From positions 1 to 30,572 of the forward strand of contig DATDCV010000632.1 in assembly GCA_036524155.1 (NCBI GenBank): 30,572 bases of DNA, in the 5' to 3' direction. Below are positions 22,085 to 30,397 of this stretch, piece after piece. Positions within the stretch are counted from its first letter, which is position 1, and each line of letters starts with the position of its first letter. The position numbers and the translations under genes are program-made. Source of the DNA: DATDCV01 sp036524155 (GTDB lineage Bacteria > Verrucomicrobiota > Verrucomicrobiia > Limisphaerales > UBA8199). The notes beneath the pieces were generated by a model. The model was not told the origin of the DNA, did no database searches, and worked only from the letters and a program-made list of their open reading frames with translations.

Positions 22085-24892
22085 GTGAATGCCATCCCCT
22101 TGTTGTCTGCGGCTTGCCTCGGGCTGTCGCTGGCTATTTCCCAAACTCCGGGTCTGTCGCAGACCGCGCCCCTGACGTCGCTTCGGTTCGACCGGCCTGC
22201 GACCGGTTTCCAGCAGTCGCTGCCGCTCGGCAACGGCCGGCTCGGGGCGATGGTGTTTGGCGGTGTGGGCGAGGAGCGAATCGTGCTGAACGAAAGCTCG
22301 ATGTGGTCCGGCTCAAGCCAGGACGCCGACCGCGCCGACGCGCACACCGCGCTGCCGGAGATCCGGCGGTTGTTGCTGAAGGGCAAGAACGTCGAGGCCG
22401 AGAGACTCGTCAACGCGAACTTCACCTGCCAGGGGCCGGGCTCGGGGCATGGCAACGGCGCCAATGTGCCTTTCGGCTGTTACCAGGTTCTGGGGAATCT
22501 TCATCTGCGCTTCTCCGGAGGCAGCTCCGCACTCGGCGGGGTCCGCTGCCCGAGCGGTCACCGCGCGTATTTCGAAAACCAGGAAGTCGAGTTTTCCACC
22601 GACGGCAATCCGGAGACTAAGTGGTGCGTCGTTCACGGCGGCAAGCCTGTCCAATGGGAAGTTGATGCCGGCAAGGAGGTGCGCCCTGGTCGTTACTCGT
22701 TCACCTCCGCGGAGGATGTCCCCGCGCGCGACCCGCGCACCTGGAAACTGGAAGGTTCCAAAGACGGCGGAACCTGGACCAAACTGGATGAGCACCAGGA
22801 CGAGCCTGTCTTCGAACAGCGTCATCAGCAGCGGGACTACCGGATTCCCAACCCCATTCCCTGCCGCTTCTTCCGCTTTACGTTTCAGCCCAATGCCGGA
22901 GTCGACCATTTTCAGGTTGCGGAGGTACGATTCGAGGGTGTCGAAACCCCGAAGGCTTTCGGCAAGCAGGGCGCTGAGAAATATCGGCGCGAGCTCGACC
23001 TGGCGACCGCCACCGCGCGGGTTGAATTCGAGCGAGACGGTGTGCGCTTTGAGCGCACGCACTTTGTGAGCGCGCCGGACCAGGTGTTCGTCTCACGGCT
23101 AACGGCCTCCCGCCGGGGCGCCCTTTCCTTCGAAATCTCACTGGATCGCCCGGAGCGTTTCGTGACCACTCCCGCCGGCCCCGATGAATTGCTCATGACC
23201 GGGACACTCAATGACGGGCGGGGCGGCAAGGGCGTGGCGTACGCGGCTCGCGTGCGAGTGTTAGCGACGGGTGGTAAGGTCCTCGCCCAGGCGAATCAAA
23301 TTGCGGTGAGCAACGCCGACGAAGTGATTTTGCTCGTGGCGGCGGCGACGGATTTTCGCGGATTTGCAGGGCGGCGCCTGGCGGACCCTGTGGCAGCCAG
23401 TCGGAGCGACCTCGACAGGGCCGCGAAGAAGTCCTTCAAGGCTCTTCATCGGGAGCACATGCGCGACTTTCGTCAGTGGTTCGACCGGGCCGAACTGAAA
23501 TTGCCCGCCACCACCAACAGCGTCCTGCCGGTGGAACAGCGTTTGGCGGGGTTCGCTAAAGGCGCGCCCGATCCCGCGTTGGCGGCCTTATATTTCAACT
23601 ACGGACGCTACCTGCTGATCAGCTCTTCGCGTCCCGGCGGCCTCCCGGCAAACCTGCAAGGGATTTGGGCGCAGGAAATCCAGACCCCCTGGAACGCCGA
23701 TTGGCACCTCGACATTAACGTGCAGATGAACTACTGGCCGGCGGAAGTCTGCAATTTGCCGGAACTCCACGAACCGCTGCACAAACTCATCGCGTCCCTG
23801 GTCGAGCCCGGACGCAAAACCGCGAAGGCTTACTACGACGCCCGCGGCTGGGTGGCGCACGTAATCACCAACCCGTGGGGTTACACGTCACCCGGCGAAG
23901 CTGCGTCCTGGGGCGCCACGGTTAGCGGGTCGGCATGGCTCTGTCAGCACTTGTGGGAACACTACGCTTTCACCCTTGACCGCGATTTTCTCCGTTGGGC
24001 CTACCCGATACTCAAGGCCTCGGCTGAATTCTACCTCGATAACCTAATCGAGGAACCGAAACACCATTGGCTTGTCACCGGCCCGTCGAACTCACCGGAA
24101 AATGCTTTCCGACTGCCGGACGGCGGCGTCGCGCACGTTTGCCTCGGCCCGACGGTGGATATGCAGCTCCTGCGTGAACTTTTTGGGAACACGGCGCGCG
24201 CGGCTGAAATCCTGGGTCTGGATAGCGCGTTTCGCAGTCAGTTGACCGAGAAACGAGCGCGGTTGGCGCCCAACCAAGTGGGGCCTGACGGGCGCCTGCA
24301 GGAATGGCTTGAACCCTACGCCGAGCCGGAACCGACTCACCGCCATACCTCGCCGATGTACGGCCTGCATCCGTACTACGAGATCACTTCCCGCGGCACG
24401 CCTGAACTGGCGGCGGCCTGCCGCAAGTTTCTCGATGCCCGCGGTGATGAAAGCACTGGCTGGGCCGTGGCCTGGCGGATCAACCTGTGGGCGCGACTGG
24501 GGGATGGCGACCGCGCCTACAAGCTGCTCAAACGGCTGCTGCGACCGGCCGGCAATGGCAGCGGTTCGCTGCCGAACCTGTTCGACACTCACCCGCCCTT
24601 CCAGATTGACGGAAACTTCGGTGGCTGTGCCGGCATTGCGGAGATGCTCCTGCAATCGCACACCGGCGAAATCGAACTGCTCCCGGCGCTGCCGGAGGCC
24701 TGGGCCGAGGGGTCGATGAAGGGTCTAAGAGCCCGTGGCGGGTTCAGCGTCGATCTTGCCTGGAAGGACCACAAAATCACGTCGGCCACCATCCACAGTA
24801 TCGGTGGCTCGACCGCCCGCGTGCGCTGTGGACAACGAACGGTTTCGGTTGCTCTCCGGCCCGGCGAAGCCAAACGGATTACTGGACTCTGA
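22085..24892 (+). CDS. GH95 alpha-L-fucosidase (or L-galactosidase) with an internal F5/8-type domain
   Basis: Secreted 935-residue GH95 enzyme, an inverting fucosidase acting mainly on alpha-1,2-linked L-fucose; some members prefer L-galactose. The GH65-like N-terminal beta domain starts QSLPLGNGRLGAMVFGG. The alpha/alpha barrel carries TPWNADWHLDINVQMNYWPAE (Asn537 region), TGPSNSPENAF with the probable general acid Glu672, HRHTSPMYGLHP, and FQIDGNFGGCAGIAEML with Asp842. Residues about 145-288 are an extra discoidin-like module inserted in the N-terminal domain (STDGNPETKW..., WKLEGSKDGGTWTKLDE, PCRFFRFTFQPN). The start is GTG at 22085, giving a Sec signal peptide. It leads the run of genes down to 30387; the next ORF starts 17 bases after its stop. 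Confidence 0.93.
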   Translation: MNAIPLLSAACLGLSLAISQTPGLSQTAPLTSLRFDRPATGFQQSLPLGNGRLGAMVFGGVGEERIVLNESSMWSGSSQDADRADAHTALPEIRRLLLKGKNVEAERLVNANFTCQGPGSGHGNGANVPFGCYQVLGNLHLRFSGGSSALGGVRCPSGHRAYFENQEVEFSTDGNPETKWCVVHGGKPVQWEVDAGKEVRPGRYSFTSAEDVPARDPRTWKLEGSKDGGTWTKLDEHQDEPVFEQRHQQRDYRIPNPIPCRFFRFTFQPNAGVDHFQVAEVRFEGVETPKAFGKQGAEKYRRELDLATATARVEFERDGVRFERTHFVSAPDQVFVSRLTASRRGALSFEISLDRPERFVTTPAGPDELLMTGTLNDGRGGKGVAYAARVRVLATGGKVLAQANQIAVSNADEVILLVAAATDFRGFAGRRLADPVAASRSDLDRAAKKSFKALHREHMRDFRQWFDRAELKLPATTNSVLPVEQRLAGFAKGAPDPALAALYFNYGRYLLISSSRPGGLPANLQGIWAQEIQTPWNADWHLDINVQMNYWPAEVCNLPELHEPLHKLIASLVEPGRKTAKAYYDARGWVAHVITNPWGYTSPGEAASWGATVSGSAWLCQHLWEHYAFTLDRDFLRWAYPILKASAEFYLDNLIEEPKHHWLVTGPSNSPENAFRLPDGGVAHVCLGPTVDMQLLRELFGNTARAAEILGLDSAFRSQLTEKRARLAPNQVGPDGRLQEWLEPYAEPEPTHRHTSPMYGLHPYYEITSRGTPELAAACRKFLDARGDESTGWAVAWRINLWARLGDGDRAYKLLKRLLRPAGNGSGSLPNLFDTHPPFQIDGNFGGCAGIAEMLLQSHTGEIELLPALPEAWAEGSMKGLRARGGFSVDLAWKDHKITSATIHSIGGSTARVRCGQRTVSVALRPGEAKRITGL

Positions 24893-24909
24893 ACCTTCAA
24901 ACCCCGTTT

Positions 24910-25311
24910 ATGAAACATCTCCTCCTGCTCGTCGCGGTTGCGTTCCTCAGTGGCTGCGCGGCACACAAGACTCCTCAACGTTATGCCTGGATCACAGGGC
25001 TGAAGCCCGAGAAGGCCGCTTATTATCGCCAGCTCCATGCCAACCCCTGGCCGAGCGTCAACAGGATGATCAAGGACTGCAACATTCGGAATTTCTCGAT
25101 CCACGAGCGCGAAATCGAAGGGAAACTCTACCTCTTTGCGTATTTGGAGTACACGGGCGCGGACTTCGAGGCGGACATGAAGCGGATGGCGGCCGATCCC
25201 GAGACGCAGCGTTGGTGGAAGGAGACCGACCCGTGCCAGTCGCCGCTGCCGGATGCCGCCGCCGCCGGCAAGATCTGGGCGGACACAAAGGAACTCTATT
25301 TCCTGAAATAG
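24910..25311 (+). CDS. L-rhamnose mutarotase family lipoprotein
   Basis: A 133-residue protein of the RhaM family (former DUF718), which catalyses anomer interconversion of L-rhamnose or related deoxy sugars. The body matches the family: YAWITGLKPEKAAYYRQLHANPWPSV with His43, IKDCNIRNFSIHEREIEGKLYLFAYLEY, and a C-terminal W-x-x-T-x-x-CQ-x-P stretch. It differs from cytoplasmic members by an N-terminal lipobox MKHLLLLVAVAFLSGC (Cys16), so it is predicted to be a membrane-anchored lipoprotein outside the cytoplasm. It follows the GH95 gene by 17 bases and precedes the URO-D gene by 23. A second, leaderless member begins at 30398. Confidence 0.88.
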   Translation: MKHLLLLVAVAFLSGCAAHKTPQRYAWITGLKPEKAAYYRQLHANPWPSVNRMIKDCNIRNFSIHEREIEGKLYLFAYLEYTGADFEADMKRMAADPETQRWWKETDPCQSPLPDAAAAGKIWADTKELYFLK

Positions 25312-25334
25312 CGTGTTCCCAGGAGGGTTCATCG

Positions 25335-26537
25335 GTGGGCATGTTTAACACAGAAGGCAGGGCGGCGGCTGACGGGGGACGCAAAGAAGGCACGCTGCGC
25401 AAGCTGGATCGCATGAATTGTGCGCTGTGTCATGAGGAGCCGGATCGCGTGCCCATTAGCGACTTCTTCTGGGGCAGTTTCGTCGAACGGTGGCGGCGGG
25501 ATCTCGGTCTGCCTCCTGAGGCCAGCCCGTATTACTATTACGACCTTGATTGGATCGTCACCACGCCGAACATGGATCCGTGGATTCGTGCCTTTCAGAC
25601 GCTCCGGGAAACGCCGGAGGAAGTCGTGGTGAAGACCGGCTTCGGCGCGGTGATGCACAAGCATTTCGAGTTCCCGATGCCGGAAATGCGGGGCTGGGAA
25701 ACCGATACTTTCGAGAAGCTCGAGTCCGCGCAGTTTGACGACCCGCGCGACCAGAGACGCTTTTTCGCCGCTGGCGATAACCAAATCGCCGGGGTGGGCG
25801 ACGGTTTTCAACGCAACTCGGCGGCGTGGATTGAGACCGTGAAGTCGCTACGGCCTGATTTTCCCGTGTACGGGAGCATCATCGAGGCCAGCGAATGTCT
25901 CACACGGCTCATCGGTCAGGAGCACGCGATGCTGTGGATCGCGGAGTACCCGGAGCGGATGGGAGAGGTCATCAATCGCATCGGGGCGTTTTATCTTGAG
26001 ATGGCGAAGGCGCAGCTCGAAGCCGCCGCCGGTTTGCTGGACGGTTTTGTGATCTGGGGTGACGTCGCCTACAAGAAATGCACGTTCATGTCGCCCCGAT
26101 ACTGGCGTGAGTTTTTCAAACCATGGGTGGCTCAAATCGCGGCGGAGGCTCATGCCCGCGGGTTGCCGGTCATCTACCACGGTTGCGGCAACGTTAAGGC
26201 GATTTTCACCGACTTTATCGAGATGGGCATCGATGGATACAACCCGCTCGAGGTCAAAGCGGGGCTCGACGCCGTGGAGCTGCGCCGGCAATACGGCCAC
26301 CGCATCGCTTTTTGCGGCAACAGCAACGTTCAAGTGTGGGAATCCGGCGCCCGCGCCGCGATTCGCCGCGAGGTGCTGCGCAAGCTCAACGCCGCCAAAG
26401 GCGGTGGTTTCATCTTCCAAAGCGATCATTCCGTCACCAGTGCCGTGTCCGGACATACCTACGATTACATCGTAAAGCTGGTGCGCGAGCACGGCGTTTA
26501 TCCCTTGCGACTTGAAGAATTCGAGGAACCAGTATGA
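25335..26537 (+). CDS. URO-D superfamily protein, methyltransferase (MtaA/CmuA)-like
   Basis: A 400-residue protein of the uroporphyrinogen decarboxylase fold. It is unlikely to be HemE: the N-terminal arginine-rich HemE motif is absent. Instead it has a His-x-Cys...Cys zinc set (His282 and Cys284 in YHGCGN, Cys327 in AFCGNS), as in corrinoid-dependent methyltransferases MtaA/CmuA. Other landmarks are DRVPISDFFWGSF, DGFVIWGDVAYKKCTFMSPRYWREFFKPW and YNPLEVKAGLD. The start is GTG at 25335, set by an excellent AGGAGGG seven bases upstream; the ATG at 25341 is less well placed, and the long open frame upstream overlaps the mutarotase. It overlaps the next gene by four bases (ATGA). The role may be demethylation of a methylated sugar or metabolite; that is inference. 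Confidence 0.82.
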   Translation: MGMFNTEGRAAADGGRKEGTLRKLDRMNCALCHEEPDRVPISDFFWGSFVERWRRDLGLPPEASPYYYYDLDWIVTTPNMDPWIRAFQTLRETPEEVVVKTGFGAVMHKHFEFPMPEMRGWETDTFEKLESAQFDDPRDQRRFFAAGDNQIAGVGDGFQRNSAAWIETVKSLRPDFPVYGSIIEASECLTRLIGQEHAMLWIAEYPERMGEVINRIGAFYLEMAKAQLEAAAGLLDGFVIWGDVAYKKCTFMSPRYWREFFKPWVAQIAAEAHARGLPVIYHGCGNVKAIFTDFIEMGIDGYNPLEVKAGLDAVELRRQYGHRIAFCGNSNVQVWESGARAAIRREVLRKLNAAKGGGFIFQSDHSVTSAVSGHTYDYIVKLVREHGVYPLRLEEFEEPV

Positions 26538-29323
26538 GGGCCACTATTTGTCGGCTTGTTTTGGGCGTCGCCGCACTGGGTGCGCCGACAGGCCTCTCCG
26601 CGCCCGTTGATGTGTATAATGTGGTGTGGAATTCGCCCAGCGAGGACCATCATGGTTCGATGCCGCTCGGCAATGGGGATGTCGCCCTCAATGCCTGGGT
26701 GACGAAAGACGGCAACCTGCAGTTTTATATCAGCAAAACCGACGCGTGGGATGACAACGCGCGCCTGCTTAAGGTGGGCAAGGTAAGGTTCCACTTTGAG
26801 CCTAACCCCTTCGCCAACGGTGCGGACTTCCGCCAGGAACTCAGGCTGAGCGAGGGCTGCATTGAAATCACGGCTGGTAACGCGCCGACTTGCCGAATCC
26901 GGCTCAGGGTGGACGCAAATCACCCTGTCATTTATCTGACGGCCGAGAACGAGCAGCCACTCGAGGTGACTGCCTTTGTCGAACTCTGGCGGACCAATCA
27001 ACAGGAGCTGGCCGAGTTACAGGTCAGCGACGTGCTGACCAACCGCAAGCTGCCGGATGGGAAACAGGCGCCACTGGTCCTTGAACCCGACACGCTGCTG
27101 ACCGGGCAGCGCGACCGCATCGGGTGGTATCACCACAACGTCAACTCGGTCGGGCCCGAGCTCCTGGCGCAGATCCAGGGGCTCACCGGGTTCAAGCGGC
27201 CGGACCCGTTGCTGCACCGGACTTTCGGCGCGGTGGTGAAGGCGGAGAACGGCGAACGGATCGACGACAAACGTTTGCGCTCTCCAAAGTGCAAGACACA
27301 CCGGTTCAGCGTCTTTGTGCTGACGCGTCATCCCTCCACACCCGGACAATGGCTGGCCGACCTGGATGACACAATCCGTCGAGTGGAGGCGCGGGATTTC
27401 GCGCAGCGGCTCCGGGCCCATAATGGCTGGTGGCAAGAGTTTTGGGATCGGAGCTGGATCCGTGCTTCGGCCGAGGCTGCTGCCAAACCGGTCCTCGTCT
27501 CGATTGTTCCAACGAACCGGCTGGCGGTGCGCCTCGGCATGGACCAGGCCGGAGGCAACAAGTTTGCGGGGGAGTTGGGACGCGTGAGCATCTTTTCAAA
27601 GTCGCTGAGCGGGGCCGAAATTGCTGAGCTGGCCAGGCTGAGGCGAGATGAAGCGGTGTCGGCTCGTCCCGGTTTGCTGTTTAGCCAGACAGGTCTGAAG
27701 CCTCAGGAACTGTCGCCGGGCAAGCTCTGGGATTTCACTGGAGGCCTCACGGTCGAGGCCTGGGTCAAACCCGCCAAACTTCCCGGAAGCGGCGCGCGCA
27801 TCGTGGACAAGATCACGCCTGGCGGCGGCGACGGCTTCCTGCTCGACACTCACCCGGGCAATAGTCTTCGGTTTATTTGCCGAGAAACGACTCTCCAGCA
27901 ACCGGAAGCAGCTCCGGCCGATCGCTGGACACACGTCGCCGCAGTGGCTGATTCCGCCGCGGACGGCTGCCGCCTTTATGTCGGCGGCAAGCTGGTGGCG
28001 GACGGGACACAAGAAGTTGTGGGCGACGAAGCAGCCTGGGTGAGCCGGATGTACCACCTGCAACGGTTTATCACGGCGGCCGCGGGCCGCGGCTCCTACC
28101 CGATCAAATTCAACGGCTCGCTCTTCACCGTCCCACCCGGCCCGACGGAAAAGGACCCGGACTTCCGCCGGTGGGGCCCGGGTTACTGGTGGCAAAACAC
28201 GCGCTTGCCTTATATCAGCCTCTGCACGTCCGGAGATTTCGACCTGCAGCGAGCCCTGTTCCGCATGTACGCCGACGAGTTGCTGCCCCTCTGCAAATAC
28301 CGCACTAAACTCTACCTCGGCCACGAGGGCGCGTATTACCCCGAGTGCATCATGTTTTGGGGCGCGGTCTTCAGCGAGACGTACGGCTGGACGCCCTTCG
28401 AGCAGCGCACCGACAAGCTCCAGGAAAGCGGCTGGCACAAATGGGAATGGGTCGGCGGACTCGAACTCTGCTGGATGATGCTCGATTACTACGACCACAC
28501 GCTCGACCGCGATTTCCTCTGCCAGACCGCGATCCCGTTCTCGCGCGAAATCCTGACTTTCTTCGAACAGCATTACCCCACCAACGCGCAGGGCCGGCTC
28601 GTGATGTATCCCTCGCAGGCACTCGAAACCTGGTGGCGTTGCACGAACGCGACGCCCGAACTGGCCGGGTGCATCGCGGTCTCCCAAAGGCTCCTGGCCG
28701 TGGAGCCGGAGCTGGCCCCGGCGGCGGACCGCGAGCTTTGGCAGCGTCTGCGCGGCAAGCTCCCGCCGGTTCCGCTGCGCGAGGTTGAAGGCCACAAAGC
28801 CCTGGCGCCCGCGGAGTTTTTCGCCCAAAAGAGCAACATCGAAAATCCGGAGCTCTACCCCGTGTTCCCATTCCGGCTTTTTGCCTTCAACCGGCCGAAT
28901 GCCGACTGGGCGGTGGCGGCCCTCGAGCATCGGTGGGACCGCGGCCACAGCGGCTGGCGGCAGGATGACATTTTCATGGCCTACCTCGGGCGGCCGGAGG
29001 AGGCCCGCAAAGGCGTCGTCGGCCGCGCGCGCAGCCATGACCGCGGCGAACGCTTCCCGGCGTTTTGGGGACCCAACTATGATTGGACGCCCGACCAGGA
29101 CCACGGGGGCGTGCTGATGAAAGCGTTTCAAGCCATGCTGCTGCAGATGGATGGGCGCCAGATTTTCCTGAGGCCGGCGTGGCCGAAAGACTGGAACGTG
29201 CAGTTTAAGTTGCACGCGCCACAGCGAACGATCGTTGAAGGCACTTATCGCAAGGGCAAGATGGAATCGTTGCGAGTGACACCTGAATCGCGCCGGGCCG
29301 ATCTCGTCCTTGTCGGAGAATGA
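26534..29323 (+). CDS. Secreted DUF5703-like alpha/alpha-barrel glycosidase with inserted LamG-type domain
   Basis: A 929-residue secreted enzyme related to GH95-type (alpha/alpha)6-barrel glycosidases. The signal peptide is MRATICRLVLGVAALG..., cleavage near LSA-PVD. The N-terminal domain (YNVVWNSPSEDHHGSMPLGNGDVALNAWVTKDGNLQFYISKTDAWDDN...) is the DUF5703 pattern. The barrel shows HGGWWQEFWDRSWI-type, YPIKFNGSLFTV, YWWQNTRLPYI and FWGAVFSETYGWTPFEQRTDKLQESGWHKWEWVGG segments, and ends FWGPNYDWTPDQDHGGVLMKAFQAMLLQ. Residues about 311-498 are a LamG-like insertion whose final-strand signature (RVSIFSKSLSGAEIAEL) precedes its first-strand signature (LTVEAWVKP), suggesting circular permutation. 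The substrate is unknown but probably a deoxy-sugar glycan from context. It overlaps the URO-D gene (ATGA) and the RhaT gene (ATGA), so the three are translationally coupled. Confidence 0.85.
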   Translation: MRATICRLVLGVAALGAPTGLSAPVDVYNVVWNSPSEDHHGSMPLGNGDVALNAWVTKDGNLQFYISKTDAWDDNARLLKVGKVRFHFEPNPFANGADFRQELRLSEGCIEITAGNAPTCRIRLRVDANHPVIYLTAENEQPLEVTAFVELWRTNQQELAELQVSDVLTNRKLPDGKQAPLVLEPDTLLTGQRDRIGWYHHNVNSVGPELLAQIQGLTGFKRPDPLLHRTFGAVVKAENGERIDDKRLRSPKCKTHRFSVFVLTRHPSTPGQWLADLDDTIRRVEARDFAQRLRAHNGWWQEFWDRSWIRASAEAAAKPVLVSIVPTNRLAVRLGMDQAGGNKFAGELGRVSIFSKSLSGAEIAELARLRRDEAVSARPGLLFSQTGLKPQELSPGKLWDFTGGLTVEAWVKPAKLPGSGARIVDKITPGGGDGFLLDTHPGNSLRFICRETTLQQPEAAPADRWTHVAAVADSAADGCRLYVGGKLVADGTQEVVGDEAAWVSRMYHLQRFITAAAGRGSYPIKFNGSLFTVPPGPTEKDPDFRRWGPGYWWQNTRLPYISLCTSGDFDLQRALFRMYADELLPLCKYRTKLYLGHEGAYYPECIMFWGAVFSETYGWTPFEQRTDKLQESGWHKWEWVGGLELCWMMLDYYDHTLDRDFLCQTAIPFSREILTFFEQHYPTNAQGRLVMYPSQALETWWRCTNATPELAGCIAVSQRLLAVEPELAPAADRELWQRLRGKLPPVPLREVEGHKALAPAEFFAQKSNIENPELYPVFPFRLFAFNRPNADWAVAALEHRWDRGHSGWRQDDIFMAYLGRPEEARKGVVGRARSHDRGERFPAFWGPNYDWTPDQDHGGVLMKAFQAMLLQMDGRQIFLRPAWPKDWNVQFKLHAPQRTIVEGTYRKGKMESLRVTPESRRADLVLVGE

Positions 29324-30387
29324 ACCCGGTTGCCGTCAGCCCTATACTCGGCGTGCTCCTGCACGGGGTGGGTGCGTTCTTTGCGGCCACGTGTTACACC
29401 CCGCAAAAGAGGGTGAAGCGCTGGTCATGGCAGACTTATTGGCTCACCCAGTCGGCCTTTTGTTGGTTCCTGCTTCCCCTGCTCGGCGCGGCGTTGACGA
29501 TCCCCGACCTGCTCGCCGTGCTGCGGGAGGCTCCACGGGCCCCGATGCTCAATTCATTTCTGCTTGGTGCGGCCTATGGCATTGGCGGAACTGCCTTCGG
29601 CATTTCGATCCGTTACATCGGTTTCTCTCTCACCTATGCGGTTGCGGTGGGGCTCTCAAGCGTGTTGGGAACACTGATTCCGCAACTGGTTAAGGGGACA
29701 CTGGGGACATCGCTTCAAAAACCGGGCGGCGGCTGGATCGTCGCCGGCATCGTTGTGGGCACGCTGGGGATTGCGCTCGCCGGTACGGCCGGCCGGATGA
29801 AGGAACGCAATTTGAACGAGCGATCGGCCGGGGAAGAGTTCTCGCTGACAAAAGGCCTGCTGTTGTCCCTGCTCGCGGGGATCCTGTCGGCGGTGTATGG
29901 ATTTGCGCTCGAAGCCGGCGAGCCAATCGCCGATGCGGCAACGGCCCACGGTGCGGGCGTGTGGCGCGGCAACGTCGTTTACATCTTCTCCAACACGGGC
30001 GCATTTCTGACCACGGCGGTCTATTGCCTTTATCTGCACGCGCGGCATCGCACGTTGGGGGAGGTCCTCGAACTGCCAGCAGGGCCCGAGAAAGCCAGCC
30101 TGCCGATTAACTGGTTGATGGCGGTCGTGACCGGCTTGTTTTGGTACAGCCAATTTTTCTTTTATAACCTCGGACATGTGCGAATGGGCCCATACAAGTT
30201 CACAAGCTGGGCGATCCACATGATCATGCTAGTGCTCTTCAGCAACGTTGTGGGGATGATGCTTCGCGAGTGGCGTACCTGCCGCCGCCTGACCCACACC
30301 ACGATCCGCCTGGCCCTCGTCGTGCTGGTCGCGGCTGTGCTGCTGCTGACTTACGGAAACCACCTCGGCGAGATCGCCGGCAAATGA
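29320..30387 (+). CDS. rhaT: L-rhamnose/proton symporter RhaT-family transporter
   Basis: A 355-residue, ten-helix membrane protein of the RhaT family, which in Enterobacteria imports L-rhamnose with protons. The landmarks match: N-terminal LGVLLHGVGAFFAATCYTPQKRVKRWSWQTYWL, GGTAFGISIRYIGFSLTYAVAVGLSSVLGTLIPQLV and LFWYSQFFFYNLGHVRMGPYKFTSWAIHMIMLVLFSNVVGMML. Start and stop codons overlap those of the neighbours (ATGA with the glycosidase; 10 bases to the next mutarotase), so it is in one operon. With two mutarotases and two fucosidases nearby, L-rhamnose, L-fucose or a related deoxy sugar is the likely cargo. Confidence 0.9.
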   Translation: MNPVAVSPILGVLLHGVGAFFAATCYTPQKRVKRWSWQTYWLTQSAFCWFLLPLLGAALTIPDLLAVLREAPRAPMLNSFLLGAAYGIGGTAFGISIRYIGFSLTYAVAVGLSSVLGTLIPQLVKGTLGTSLQKPGGGWIVAGIVVGTLGIALAGTAGRMKERNLNERSAGEEFSLTKGLLLSLLAGILSAVYGFALEAGEPIADAATAHGAGVWRGNVVYIFSNTGAFLTTAVYCLYLHARHRTLGEVLELPAGPEKASLPINWLMAVVTGLFWYSQFFFYNLGHVRMGPYKFTSWAIHMIMLVLFSNVVGMMLREWRTCRRLTHTTIRLALVVLVAAVLLLTYGNHLGEIAGK

Positions 30388-30397
30388 AAGGAACCAT

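Noticed and set aside
24735..25334. N-terminal extension of the URO-D frame
   Set aside because: Overlaps the GH95 and mutarotase genes; GTG at 25335 has a strong ribosome binding site.
27596..29215. 539-codon minus-strand ORF opposite the DUF5703-type glycosidase
   Set aside because: Antisense shadow with Arg/Gly/Pro-rich composition and no motifs, opposite a recognisable enzyme.
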